Below are positions 10,501 to 16,889 of a DNA stretch of 64,000 bases, in pieces. How positions within the stretch are numbered: position 1 is the stretch's first letter; each line of letters begins with the position of its first letter. Origin of the DNA: Brevundimonas sp. UBA7664. Lineage in GTDB: Bacteria; Pseudomonadota; Alphaproteobacteria; Caulobacterales; Caulobacteraceae. Below the pieces are notes generated by a model. It saw only the letters and a list, made by a program, of their open reading frames with translations, had not been told where the DNA came from and made no database searches. The position numbers and the translations under genes were made by a program. The stretch lies in NCBI RefSeq assembly GCF_002483305.1, contig NZ_DLHQ01000050.1:1-64000 (forward strand), read 5' to 3'.

Positions 10501-10772
10501 TCCAGCACCTGGGTGTAGACGTGCTCGACGCCGTCGATGCTGCGGACGATGGCTTCCAGCGGCTTGGCCGCCAGCTCGGTGGCGTCCGAGGCGCTCAGCC
10601 CGGGCGCCGCCACCATGATGTCGACCATGGGCACGCTGATCTGCGGCTCCTCCTCACGGGGGATCGACAGTAGCGCCATCAGGCCGACGGCGATGGCCGC
10701 CAGCAGCATCAGGGGGGTCAGGGGCGAATTCAGCGTGGCCTTCGTCAGCCGTCCGGACAGGCCGAGGTTCAT
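7542..10772 (-). CDS. RND efflux transporter permease subunit
   Basis: This is the inner-membrane proton-driven pump of a tripartite RND efflux system. The 1076 residues include the first helix and periplasmic start with SIPREEEPQISVP and DGVEHVYTQV, and the fourth-helix proton-relay pair D417-D418 in GILVDDAIVMIEN. A second membrane half ends near ILTVLVIPAIY. Length is normal for AcrB/MexB-type permeases. The start overlaps the stop of the fusion-protein gene (ATGA) and the stop overlaps arsR, so the four genes form one unit. Substrate cannot be read from sequence; the regulator and the divergent SQR-like gene suggest induction by reactive sulfur species. Confidence 0.95.
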   Translation of the reverse strand: MNLGLSGRLTKATLNSPLTPLMLLAAIAVGLMALLSIPREEEPQISVPMVDIMVAAPGLSASDATELAAKPLEAIVRSIDGVEHVYTQVLDDQVMVTARFVVGSDPDDAAVRVHEKVRANYGAIPVGVSEPQIVTRGINDVPAVVLTLTPRADAAGRWSDQALYDVAARLRTEIGKVEDVGLTFIVGGRPSEIRVEPDPARMAARGVALSSVLETVAQANRSFPAGAFRDQGQSVALRSGERLTTPDDASLLTVRSMAGESVYLRDVATIVQAPREDQARAAHYARAGDGWSRTPAVSLAVAKRQGANAVVVSHGVMQRVEALKGTLIPDGLEVVVTRDYGEMANEKANELLMHLGLATFSIVILIGFAIGWREAGVTAVVIPTTILLTLFASNLMGYTINRVSLFALIFSIGILVDDAIVMIENIARHWAMNDGRSRAQATVEAVAEVGNPTVVATLTVVAALLPMLFVSGLMGPYMAPIPVNASAAMVFSFFVAVVIAPWLMIRLARKTLAGGHGHEHGEGMLGRLYRKVATPVIRSRRSAWTFLIVVGLATLLSMSMFGFRAVPVKLLPFDNKSELQVVLDMPEGTSLETTERTLAGAAAVAGTLAEVESLESYAGTAAPFNFNGLVRHYFLRAGAEQGDLAVKLAHKEHRKRSSHAIALDLRRRLADLPLPAGSSIKVVEAPPGPPVLATLLAEVYGPDPATRRAVAAELETLFRAEPSVVDVDNSYGVRRPVLRLIPDREKIERFGLSEREVHDSIAAVMGGQVLGYAARDDERTPVEIAVRLPQSARTWNEQMAVMPVAVTTIDGGRRLVELGEVVEARTELAGWPVYRRDGRAAEMVTAELAGQFEAPIYGILAIDAAIKAHDWKDLPRPEVRLNGQPTDETVPTVLWDGEWEITWVTFRDMGAAFGVALLGIYVLVVAQFKDFRIPLVILTPIPLTLIGIVIGHMLFGAPFTATSMIGFIALAGIIVRNSILLVDFIRHARTPGRPLREVLLEAGAIRFKPILLTALAAMIGAAVILFDPIFQGLAISLLFGLISSTILTVLVIPAIYIALKDDGRPLAAPAPAEETP

Positions 10773-11803
10773 CGGGCCGTCTCCGGCGCGAGAACGACAT
10801 CGCCGGCGGCGAGACCCGACAGCACCTCGACCCGGTCCCCGCTGACGGGGCCGCCGAGCTGGACTGGCGCCTCGCTGACGCGTCCGGCCCGATCGACGGT
10901 GCGGACGAAGTCGATGCCGAAGCGGGTGGCGACGACCCGGCGGGGGATGACGAGCGCGCGCCGCTGCCCGACGGAAACCTGGACGGTGACCCGTTGGCCC
11001 ACCCGGTCGCTGCTGAGGCCGGCGACGGAGATATCGGCGGTGGTCTGGCCGGCGGTCGAGGCCGGATAGACCTGGGCGATGGTCCCGGCGCTGACACCGG
11101 GCAGGTCCTCGGAAGAGACCACGACGCTCTGGCCGACCCGCAGGTTGCGGCCCTGGGCCTCGGGCAGCTCCAGCCTCAGGACCAGCGGGCCGGCGGTGAT
11201 GGTCGCGACCGACTGGCCGGCGCTGACCACCGAACCGGCGGGCACGTCGGCGGCGAGGACGCGGCCGGAGGTCGGGGCCAGAATCCGGCCTTGGGCTCCG
11301 GTCTCGGCGCTGGCCGCGCGGACGGCGCGGGCCGCCCGGACCTGGGCCTCCGCGGCGTGGGAGGCGGCGAGGGCCTGGTCGAGCCGCGCCTGGGCGTAGA
11401 TGCCTCGATCGAACAGGGTCTGGATGCGCGACAGGTCGGCCCGGGCGCGCCCGGCCTCGGCCTCGGCGGCCGCGACCTGGGCGCCATAGGCCGCCGTCTC
11501 GAGCCCGACCCGGTTGTCGACCACCACGCCGATGACCTGGCCCTGACGCACGGTGTCGCCTTCGCGCACGTTCAACTGCGTCAGCGTGCCGGGAATGCGG
11601 GCCCGGGCGTCGCCGAGATCGCGCGGGGCGACCATGGCCGAGGCCGGCTTGACCGCGTCGATCAGGGCCTCGGTCACCGTCAGGCGTTCCCCCCGCGCAG
11701 GCGCGGTCGCCACCACCTCGGGCTCTCCGCCGCAGGCCGACAGGCCGCCGGCCATCAGGATCGTGGCGGCGAGGGCGGCGAACAGGGCCGGGGGCTTTGT
11801 CAT
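10769..11803 (-). CDS. RND efflux periplasmic adaptor (membrane fusion) lipoprotein
   Basis: The adaptor links the RND pump to an outer-membrane channel. The 344-residue protein has a lipoprotein signal with lipobox LSAC and C24 as the lipid site, then a barrel-sandwich (lipoyl-like) half around VREGDTVRQGQVIGVV. A coiled-coil hairpin rich in Ala, Glu and Arg (about residues 95-145) follows, then the second half APTSGRVLAADVPAGSVV and a C-terminal membrane-proximal domain. No outer-membrane channel gene is adjacent, so a shared TolC-like protein is likely. It is the first gene of its operon; the putative ArsR operator lies 18 bases upstream of its ATG. Confidence 0.93.
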   Translation of the reverse strand: MTKPPALFAALAATILMAGGLSACGGEPEVVATAPARGERLTVTEALIDAVKPASAMVAPRDLGDARARIPGTLTQLNVREGDTVRQGQVIGVVVDNRVGLETAAYGAQVAAAEAEAGRARADLSRIQTLFDRGIYAQARLDQALAASHAAEAQVRAARAVRAASAETGAQGRILAPTSGRVLAADVPAGSVVSAGQSVATITAGPLVLRLELPEAQGRNLRVGQSVVVSSEDLPGVSAGTIAQVYPASTAGQTTADISVAGLSSDRVGQRVTVQVSVGQRRALVIPRRVVATRFGIDFVRTVDRAGRVSEAPVQLGGPVSGDRVEVLSGLAAGDVVLAPETAR

Positions 11804-11820
11804 CGGGCGTCCTTATGTAA

Positions 11821-11860
11821 GCTTGCGCTAATATTAGACGATGCTAATATCAATGCAAGC
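11821..11860. promoter_or_regulatory. Putative ArsR (SqrR/BigR-type) operator
   Basis: Two 17-base arms (11821-11837 and 11844-11860) form an inverted repeat matching at 13 of 17 positions around a 6-base centre. Its core ATATTAG-N6-CTAATAT is perfect, and the outer GCTTGC/GCAAGC ends also match. It is strikingly AT-rich in this GC-rich DNA and lies just upstream of the fusion-protein gene, opposite the SQR-like gene. Autoregulation by the ArsR protein of the operon is inferred. Confidence 0.7.
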
Positions 11861-11895
11861 CTGAGGCACTGTCCTCCCCACGCCGATCGTGAACC

Positions 11896-11909
11896 TTGAT
11901 ACGGATCAA
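11896..11909. promoter_or_regulatory. FixK/FNR box upstream of the SQR-like gene
   Basis: This is a perfect TTGAT-N4-ATCAA palindrome. Its centre lies 68 bases before the ATG of the SQR-like gene, a spacing that allows a class II promoter centred at -41.5. It implies low-oxygen activation by the FixK protein encoded 3 kb downstream. Confidence 0.8.
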
Positions 11910-11970
11910 GGCGCATGGCTCCGGGCGGCGCAGGATCGGGCATCGAATTCGTTCCGGGAAGGAAATCCCC

Positions 11971-13284
11971 ATGAACCGGCCCACCATCGTCATCATCGGC
12001 GCAGGCCTGGGCGGCGCCATCGCCGCCTATGACATCCGCCACGCGCTCGGCGACCGGGCGCGGATCGTCATGGTGTCGAAGGGCGACACCTTTCACTTCA
12101 CCCCCTCCAACCCCTGGGTGGCGGTGAGCTGGCGCAAGCGCGAGGCCATCGAGGTCAGCCTGCCCGAGGTGATGAAGCGCAAGGGCGTGGAGTTCATCAA
12201 TGTCGGCGCCAGCCGCATCCGGCCCGCGGAAAAGGGCATCGACCTGGCCGACGGCCGCGCCCTGCACTACGACTATCTGGTCATCGCCACGGGCCCCGAG
12301 CTGGCCTTCGACGAGATCCCCGGCCTCGGCCCGGACGGCCACACCGTCTCGATCTGCCATGTCGACCATGCCGTGAAGGCGGCCGCCTCCTTCGATGAGT
12401 TCGTGAAGAACCCCGGCCCCATCGTCGTGGGCGCCGTCCAGGGCGCGTCCTGCTTCGGCCCCGCCTACGAGTTCGCCATGATCCTCGACACCGAGCTGCG
12501 CCGCCGCAAGGTGCGCGACAAGGTGCCGATGACCTTCGTCACCTCGGAACCCTACATCGGCCACCTCGGCCTCGACGGGGTCGGCGACACCAAGGGGCTG
12601 CTGGAAAGCGAGATGCGTCAGCGGCACATCAAATGGATCACCAACGCCAGGGTGAAGAGCGTCGACGCCGGCATGATGCATGTCGAGGAGGTCGGCGAGG
12701 ACGGCGCCGTCAAGGCGAACCACGACCTGCCCTTCGCCTATTCCATGATGCTGCCCGCCTTCCGCGGGGTCGAGGCGGTGCGCGGGGTCGAGGGCCTGAC
12801 CAATCCGCGCGGCTTCATCCTCGTCGACAAGCACCAGCGCAATCCGACCTGGCCCGACATCTTCGCCCTCGGCGTCTGCATCGCCATCCCGCCGACCGGT
12901 CCCACGCCGGTGCCCGTGGGCGTGCCCAAGACCGGCTTCATGATCGAGAGCATGGTCTCGGCCATCTCGGCCAATCTGAAGCAGATCCTCGACGGCGAGG
13001 CGCCGAGCTTCGAGGCGAGCTGGAACGCCATCTGCCTGGCCGATTTCGGCGACGGCGGCGTGGCCTTCATGGCCCAGCCGCAGATCCCGCCGCGTAACAT
13101 CAACTGGTCCGCCAGCGGCCGCTGGGTGCACGCCGCCAAGGTCGCCTTCGAGGGCTATTTCCTCCACAAGGTCCGCAAGGGCCAGGCCGAGCCGCTCTAT
13201 GAGAAACTGGCCCTCGACCTGATCGGCGCCCACAAGGTGCGCCGTACCCCCACGTCCACGCCCAGTCAGGAGCCGAAGGCATGA
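11971..13284 (+). CDS. Sulfide:quinone oxidoreductase-like FAD protein
   Basis: This 437-residue flavoprotein probably oxidises sulfide to persulfide or polysulfide and feeds electrons to the quinone pool. It has an N-terminal FAD-binding motif (IIGAGLGG, residues 8-15) and a second dinucleotide motif near LVIATGPEL. Its cysteines C129, C161 and C303 resemble the redox cysteines of SQR proteins; C129 and C161 keep the spacing known from the Acidithiobacillus enzyme. Start ATG 11971 follows a GGAAGGA ribosome site; an upstream in-frame extension has no ribosome site. It shares a regulatory region with the ArsR-RND operon and overlaps a DUF2892 gene downstream. SQR subtype is not certain; a flavocytochrome c sulfide dehydrogenase relative is the alternative. 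Confidence 0.85.
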   Translation: MNRPTIVIIGAGLGGAIAAYDIRHALGDRARIVMVSKGDTFHFTPSNPWVAVSWRKREAIEVSLPEVMKRKGVEFINVGASRIRPAEKGIDLADGRALHYDYLVIATGPELAFDEIPGLGPDGHTVSICHVDHAVKAAASFDEFVKNPGPIVVGAVQGASCFGPAYEFAMILDTELRRRKVRDKVPMTFVTSEPYIGHLGLDGVGDTKGLLESEMRQRHIKWITNARVKSVDAGMMHVEEVGEDGAVKANHDLPFAYSMMLPAFRGVEAVRGVEGLTNPRGFILVDKHQRNPTWPDIFALGVCIAIPPTGPTPVPVGVPKTGFMIESMVSAISANLKQILDGEAPSFEASWNAICLADFGDGGVAFMAQPQIPPRNINWSASGRWVHAAKVAFEGYFLHKVRKGQAEPLYEKLALDLIGAHKVRRTPTSTPSQEPKA

Positions 13285-13484
13285 GCCTCGATCGCGCCGT
13301 CATGATGTTCGCCGGCTTCATGGTGCTGGTCAGCTTGGCGCTGACCCACTGGGTGGATCCGGCGTGGATGTGGCTGACGGTCTTCGTCGGCCTGAACCTG
13401 CTGCAGGCCTCGATCACCCGCTTCTGCCCGGCCGCCATGCTGTTCCGGCGGCTCGGCGTGCGGCCCGGCCCCGCGTTCCGTTAG
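13281..13484 (+). CDS. DUF2892 (YgaP-type) small membrane protein
   Basis: This 67-residue protein has two hydrophobic helices (about residues 9-22 and 28-45) and the ITRFCPAAMLFRRLG segment typical of DUF2892/YgaP-like membrane domains, which often occur beside or fused to rhodaneses. The ATG overlaps the SQR-like stop (ATGA), so the two are co-translated. A role in anchoring or sulfane-sulfur handling is plausible but inferred from context only. Confidence 0.85.
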   Translation: MSLDRAVMMFAGFMVLVSLALTHWVDPAWMWLTVFVGLNLLQASITRFCPAAMLFRRLGVRPGPAFR

Positions 13485-13502
13485 GCCGGGCCGGCGCGGC
13501 CT
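13483..13502. terminator. Possible bidirectional hairpin between convergent genes
   Basis: AGGCCG and CGGCCT form a 6-base stem around an 8-base GC loop. It spans the 18-base gap between the DUF2892 gene and the convergent host-attachment gene. There is no clear T-tract, so activity as a terminator is uncertain. Confidence 0.35.
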
Positions 13503-13946
13503 TCAGTCCCCGAGACGGAGCTCGCGCAGTCGGGTCCGAAGCGACGCCGCGCTCTCGGACACACGATCATGGGGCTCCGTGTGGGCGGCCTCGACGCCGG
13601 CTTGCGCCAGAGCGCGCCGCAGCTGGCCGAGCGCGCGCGGCGCCGCGATCAGGACCACATCCTGATAGCCGCCCCGGCGCATGATCTCCGCCGCCCGGAC
13701 GCCCACAAGGCCGACGAAATCAGCCTCGCGCCGGTCCTGCGGCGTCGGTCCGTCGCCCGTGTGGGACGCCGGGCCGAACCGGTCATGGGTCCCGCCCCGT
13801 CCGCCGGAAGCCTCGGGCCGATGGTGCGACAGATCGCCGAGCTGGGCGGTGACGTCGGTCAAGGGGCCTCCACGGCGCCGCTCCTCAAACAGCCGGGCCT
13901 GCCGTCCGTCGGCGACCACGATCAGGCTTGGTCCCATGATTTCCAT
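13503..13946 (-). CDS. Host attachment family protein (baeRF-like)
   Basis: This 147-residue cytoplasmic protein begins with SLIVVADGRQARLFEE, the signature of the Host_attach family, a bacterial relative of archaeo-eukaryotic release factor (eRF1) domains. The middle is a low-complexity, Gly/Arg-rich stretch; the C-terminal half has VVLIAAPRALGQLRRAL. Members are often in stress or low-oxygen gene sets and some may act on stalled ribosomes; the name refers to an old Rhizobium phenotype. Start ATG 13946 has an AGGAGG site 5 bases upstream. It is divergent from the HdeD-like gene and shares a FixK box with it. Confidence 0.82.
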   Translation of the reverse strand: MEIMGPSLIVVADGRQARLFEERRRGGPLTDVTAQLGDLSHHRPEASGGRGGTHDRFGPASHTGDGPTPQDRREADFVGLVGVRAAEIMRRGGYQDVVLIAAPRALGQLRRALAQAGVEAAHTEPHDRVSESAASLRTRLRELRLGD

Positions 13947-13999
13947 TCATTCCTCCTCGGAGCCTGTCGTGGAGAATGCCGGCGGGGGCGATCCCCGCA

Positions 14000-14013
14000 T
14001 TGATCGACATCAA
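14000..14013. promoter_or_regulatory. FixK/FNR box between host-attachment and HdeD-like genes
   Basis: Perfect TTGAT-N4-ATCAA. The centre is about 58 bases before the HdeD-like ATG and about 60 bases before the host-attachment ATG on the other strand, so one site could activate both divergent genes. Confidence 0.82.
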
Positions 14014-14064
14014 GGCAGGGCTCGTCGCGGTGAACGACAAGACGCAATCTTCAGGAGGACGTTC

Positions 14065-14649
14065 ATGACGACTCGCGCCCTGCCTCACTGGTCTGACGGA
14101 CTGATCAGCGACATCAGCGCCCGGCCTCAGCCCGTGTTCTTCGCTGCGCTGGCGTTTATTCTGGTCGGCGCCGTGGTCGCCGTGGCCCCCGGCCCGACGG
14201 GGATTGTGCTGGGCGGAACCTCGGGCTGGGTGCTCTGGGTGGCAGGCGTCACCATACTGTCGATATGGCTGCTCCTGCTGCTCGGCGGGCGACGGCTCAG
14301 GGGCCTCCTGATCGCCGGCGCTGTAGCGGCGGCCTTCGGGACCCTTCTGTTCTACAGTCCGCGGACCGGCGCCTTTGCGGTCGTGATCCTGGCGATCTCC
14401 ACCCTGGTCGTTGATGGCGGCATCCAGCTGGCGCTGGCCCTCAAGCTTCGTCCCGCAGGCGTCTGGCGCTGGCTCTTCGCCTCTGCCCTCGCGTCCGCCG
14501 TCGCCGCGATCGCCGTGACAGGGCGTACGTTCGCGGGCGCGGCGTCGGGCTGGGGCCCCCTCGTTGGAATGGCCCTGATCAGCAGCGGCCTGGTGCTGGT
14601 GCTCCTGACCTGGACAGCCTCCCGTCCGGCTTCCCAGGCGTCTGACTGA
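14065..14649 (+). CDS. HdeD-like multi-helix membrane protein
   Basis: This 194-residue inner-membrane protein has about six hydrophobic helices in three pairs (from residue 20 to the end) with short basic loops, the layout of the HdeD/DUF308 acid-stress family. The ATG at 14065 follows an AGGAGGA ribosome site; the longer open frame upstream runs through the divergent gene and is not used. A perfect FixK box 58 bases upstream suggests induction at low oxygen. Molecular function is unknown. Confidence 0.8.
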   Translation: MTTRALPHWSDGLISDISARPQPVFFAALAFILVGAVVAVAPGPTGIVLGGTSGWVLWVAGVTILSIWLLLLLGGRRLRGLLIAGAVAAAFGTLLFYSPRTGAFAVVILAISTLVVDGGIQLALALKLRPAGVWRWLFASALASAVAAIAVTGRTFAGAASGWGPLVGMALISSGLVLVLLTWTASRPASQASD

Positions 14650-14677
14650 GCGCGCAGGCGTCCCGACCGATGCAGGG

Positions 14678-14697
14678 CCTACGTATCAATCCGTAGG
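14678..14697. promoter_or_regulatory. Possible FixJ-type site upstream of fixK
   Basis: CCTACG-N8-CGTAGG is a perfect inverted repeat about 85-105 bases before the FixK start codon. Read on the minus strand it contains ATACGTAG, close to the FixJ half-site pattern GTAMGTAG known from fixK promoters of rhizobia. No fixLJ genes are in the window, so this is a sequence-based suggestion. Confidence 0.45.
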
Positions 14698-14780
14698 GAA
14701 GGACGCTTAGGGATCGTTCCCGAATAACCACAAGGGTCGCGCTGGCCTATCCCTGTCTTCGTCAAGACGAGGAGGCCGAT

Positions 14781-15422
14781 GTGACGCCGACCCTGCTTCA
14801 ACAGACATTCGTCAGCGCGCCCGGCGGCGCCGACGAATGGGCCGGCGCCGCCCGCCTGACCTTCCGCCAGGGCGAAGAGATCTACGCCCAGGACGAGGAC
14901 GCCGACCTGATCTACCGCCTCGTCCGCGGCGCGGTCCGGACCAGCCATCTGCTGGCCGACGGTCGCCGTCAGATCGGCGACTTCTACTACGAGGGTGATG
15001 TGCTCGGGGTTGCGATGACCCCCACCCACAGGTTCTCGGCTGAAGCCCTCGGCGATTGCGAGGTCCTCGCCATCCGCCGCTCCGGCTCCGCGGCCTACGA
15101 CGCAGGCCACCTCGGGCGCATGATCTGGCAGGCGACCGCCACCGAACTGGGCCGCACGCAATCCCACATGCTGCTGCTGGGCCGGGCGACGGCCTGCGAG
15201 AGGGTCGCCCGCTTCCTGCTCGACATCGCCGAGCGATTCCGGGGCGAGATTGTCGCCCTGCCGATGAGCCGCCAGGACATGGCGGATTATCTAGGGCTCA
15301 CCATCGAGACGATCTCCCGGATGCTGGGCCGGCTTCAGGCAGAGGGCGTCGTCGAGTTCATCGGAGCCCGCAGATACCGCATCCGGCGGCTCGGAGCCTT
15401 GTCGGACCTGGCCGCCGCCTGA
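14781..15422 (+). CDS. fixK: Crp/Fnr-family transcriptional regulator, FixK type
   Basis: This 213-residue regulator has an N-terminal cyclic-nucleotide-like domain (about 20-125) and a C-terminal HTH (about 160-192). The recognition helix TIETISRML carries E176, S179 and R180, the E-xx-SR pattern that reads TTGAT half-sites. There is no N-terminal cysteine cluster, so it is a FixK rather than an oxygen-sensing FNR; C139 lies near the hinge in ATACERVARF. It starts with GTG at 14781 after GAGGAGG-like sequence; the ATG two bases earlier runs into a stop at once. Four perfect TTGAT-N4-ATCAA boxes lie within 5 kb, making it the likely local activator. Confidence 0.92.
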   Translation: MTPTLLQQTFVSAPGGADEWAGAARLTFRQGEEIYAQDEDADLIYRLVRGAVRTSHLLADGRRQIGDFYYEGDVLGVAMTPTHRFSAEALGDCEVLAIRRSGSAAYDAGHLGRMIWQATATELGRTQSHMLLLGRATACERVARFLLDIAERFRGEIVALPMSRQDMADYLGLTIETISRMLGRLQAEGVVEFIGARRYRIRRLGALSDLAAA

Positions 15423-15466
15423 TCTTCGCGCGCATGTCGCGCCAGCACGATTGAAGGAGAGCCTCC

Positions 15467-16030
15467 ATGACCCGAGCCACTCGAGTCGCGTCCGTCATCG
15501 TCGCCCTTGCGGGCGCCGCCGTCCTCGGCAGCTGCGCCACCCCGACGCCCTACCATCCCGCGTCACTGACCGATCCCGCCCACACCGACGGCTACCATGA
15601 GCTTCAGGTCGAGCGGGACCGCTGGCGCATTGTCTTCGCCGGCAACAGCCTCACCTCCCGCGAGACGGTCGAGACCTATCTTCTGTACCGGGCGGCGGAG
15701 CTCACGCTGCAGAACGGCTACGACTGGTTCCATGCGGTGGAGCGCGACACGGAGGAGCACGTCACTCTGGTCGGGCGTGAGCCGATCGGGGCGTGGGGAC
15801 CGGGCTGGGAGCCGCACTGGCGCTATGCCTACGGGGGCCGCGCCGGCTGGCGCTCATGGGACCGCCACGGTCAGGAGCCCGCGTTCGATGTCAGTCGTGT
15901 CACCACCTATGAGGCCGTCGCCGAAGTGGTGATGCGCCGCGGGACAAAGCCCGCCGACGATGCGCGCGCCTTCGATGCACGGGCGGTCAAGGCCTCGCTC
16001 GAAGCCCGCATTGTGCGACCGGAGTCCTGA
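15467..16030 (+). CDS. CC0125/CC1285-family lipoprotein
   Basis: This 187-residue protein has a lipoprotein signal with lipobox GSC (C23) and then a domain with YHELQVERDRWRIVFAGNS and TYLLYRAAELTLQNGYDWF. These are features of the CC0125/CC1285 lipoprotein family found mainly in Caulobacterales and relatives. It is expected at the inner face of the outer membrane or in the periplasm; function is unknown. It has a GGAGAG ribosome site and is followed 4 bases later by an SDR gene. I saw no FixK box directly upstream. Confidence 0.85.
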   Translation: MTRATRVASVIVALAGAAVLGSCATPTPYHPASLTDPAHTDGYHELQVERDRWRIVFAGNSLTSRETVETYLLYRAAELTLQNGYDWFHAVERDTEEHVTLVGREPIGAWGPGWEPHWRYAYGGRAGWRSWDRHGQEPAFDVSRVTTYEAVAEVVMRRGTKPADDARAFDARAVKASLEARIVRPES

Positions 16031-16034
16031 CGCC

Positions 16035-16802
16035 ATGAACCGCCTGATCGACAAGGTCGCCGTGATCACCGGCGCCGCCGTGGGCCTGGGCCGCGCCACC
16101 GCGATCCGCATGGCGGAGGAGGGCGCATCCGTCGCGCTGCTCGACGTCCGCGACGCCGAGGGGCTGGAGCTGGTGCAGACGCTCAGGGAGCGGGGCCTCT
16201 CCGTCGCCTGGTGGCATTGCGATGTGTCGAGCGAGCGCGAGGTGAAATCCGTGATGCTCGAGGTGGTCGAACATTTCGGCCGCCTCGATATCCTCGTCAA
16301 CAACGCCGGCGTGGCCGGGGTCAACAAGCCCACGCACGAGATCACCGAGGCGGAATGGGACCACGTCCAGGCGATCAATGTGAAGGGCGTCTTCTTCTGC
16401 ACCAAACACGCCATCCCCCACCTCAAGCAGGCCGGGGGCGGATCGATCATCAACCTGTCGTCGATCTACGGGCTGGTGGGCGGACCGGACGTGCCGCCGT
16501 ATCACGCCTCGAAGGGAGCGGTGCGGCTGATGTCCAAGACCGACGCCCTGATCTATGCGCCCGACCGAATCCGGGTGAATTCGATCCATCCCGGCTTCAT
16601 CTGGACGCCGATGGTGGAAACCCATCTGTCGAGCCAGGGCGATCTGGAAGAGGGCCGCAAGGCGACCGCCGCCCTGCATCCGCTCGGCCATATGGGCGAG
16701 CCGGACGACATCGCCTGGGGCGCGGTCTATCTCGCCTCGGACGAAGCGAAATTCGTCACCGGCTCCGAGCTCGTCATCGACGGCGGCTACACCGCCCGCT
16801 GA
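16035..16802 (+). CDS. SDR-family NAD(P)-dependent oxidoreductase
   Basis: This 255-residue classical short-chain dehydrogenase has the coenzyme motif TGAAVGLG (near residue 12), NNAG (near 89), a catalytic Ser in NLSSIYG and the YHASK active-site pair, then a C-terminal GSELVIDGGY. Length and motifs fit the glucose or hydroxysteroid dehydrogenase-like SDRs, but substrate is unknown. It starts 4 bases after the lipoprotein stop, so the two are probably co-transcribed. It faces a beta-CASP gene with a strong hairpin between them. Confidence 0.9.
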   Translation: MNRLIDKVAVITGAAVGLGRATAIRMAEEGASVALLDVRDAEGLELVQTLRERGLSVAWWHCDVSSEREVKSVMLEVVEHFGRLDILVNNAGVAGVNKPTHEITEAEWDHVQAINVKGVFFCTKHAIPHLKQAGGGSIINLSSIYGLVGGPDVPPYHASKGAVRLMSKTDALIYAPDRIRVNSIHPGFIWTPMVETHLSSQGDLEEGRKATAALHPLGHMGEPDDIAWGAVYLASDEAKFVTGSELVIDGGYTAR

Positions 16803-16839
16803 TTCCTGTTCGAGGCGGCGATCCGGCGCACCCGGTCCG

Positions 16840-16858
16840 CGCCCCCCTGACGGGGGCG
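16840..16858. terminator. GC-rich hairpin, likely bidirectional terminator
   Basis: CGCCCCC and GGGGGCG form a 7-base perfect stem around a 5-base loop (CTGAC), extended by a G-T pair. It lies in the 87-base gap between the convergent SDR and beta-CASP genes. There are only two T residues after the stem, so it is a weak intrinsic terminator on base content. Confidence 0.6.
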
Positions 16859-16889
16859 TTCGATGTCATCAGCGCCATGAAGGGATTTG

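Noticed and set aside
8796..10673. 625-residue plus-strand open frame opposite the RND pump
   Set aside because: Antisense to a full-length RND permease; the product is His/Gln/Gly/Asp-rich with no domain pattern.
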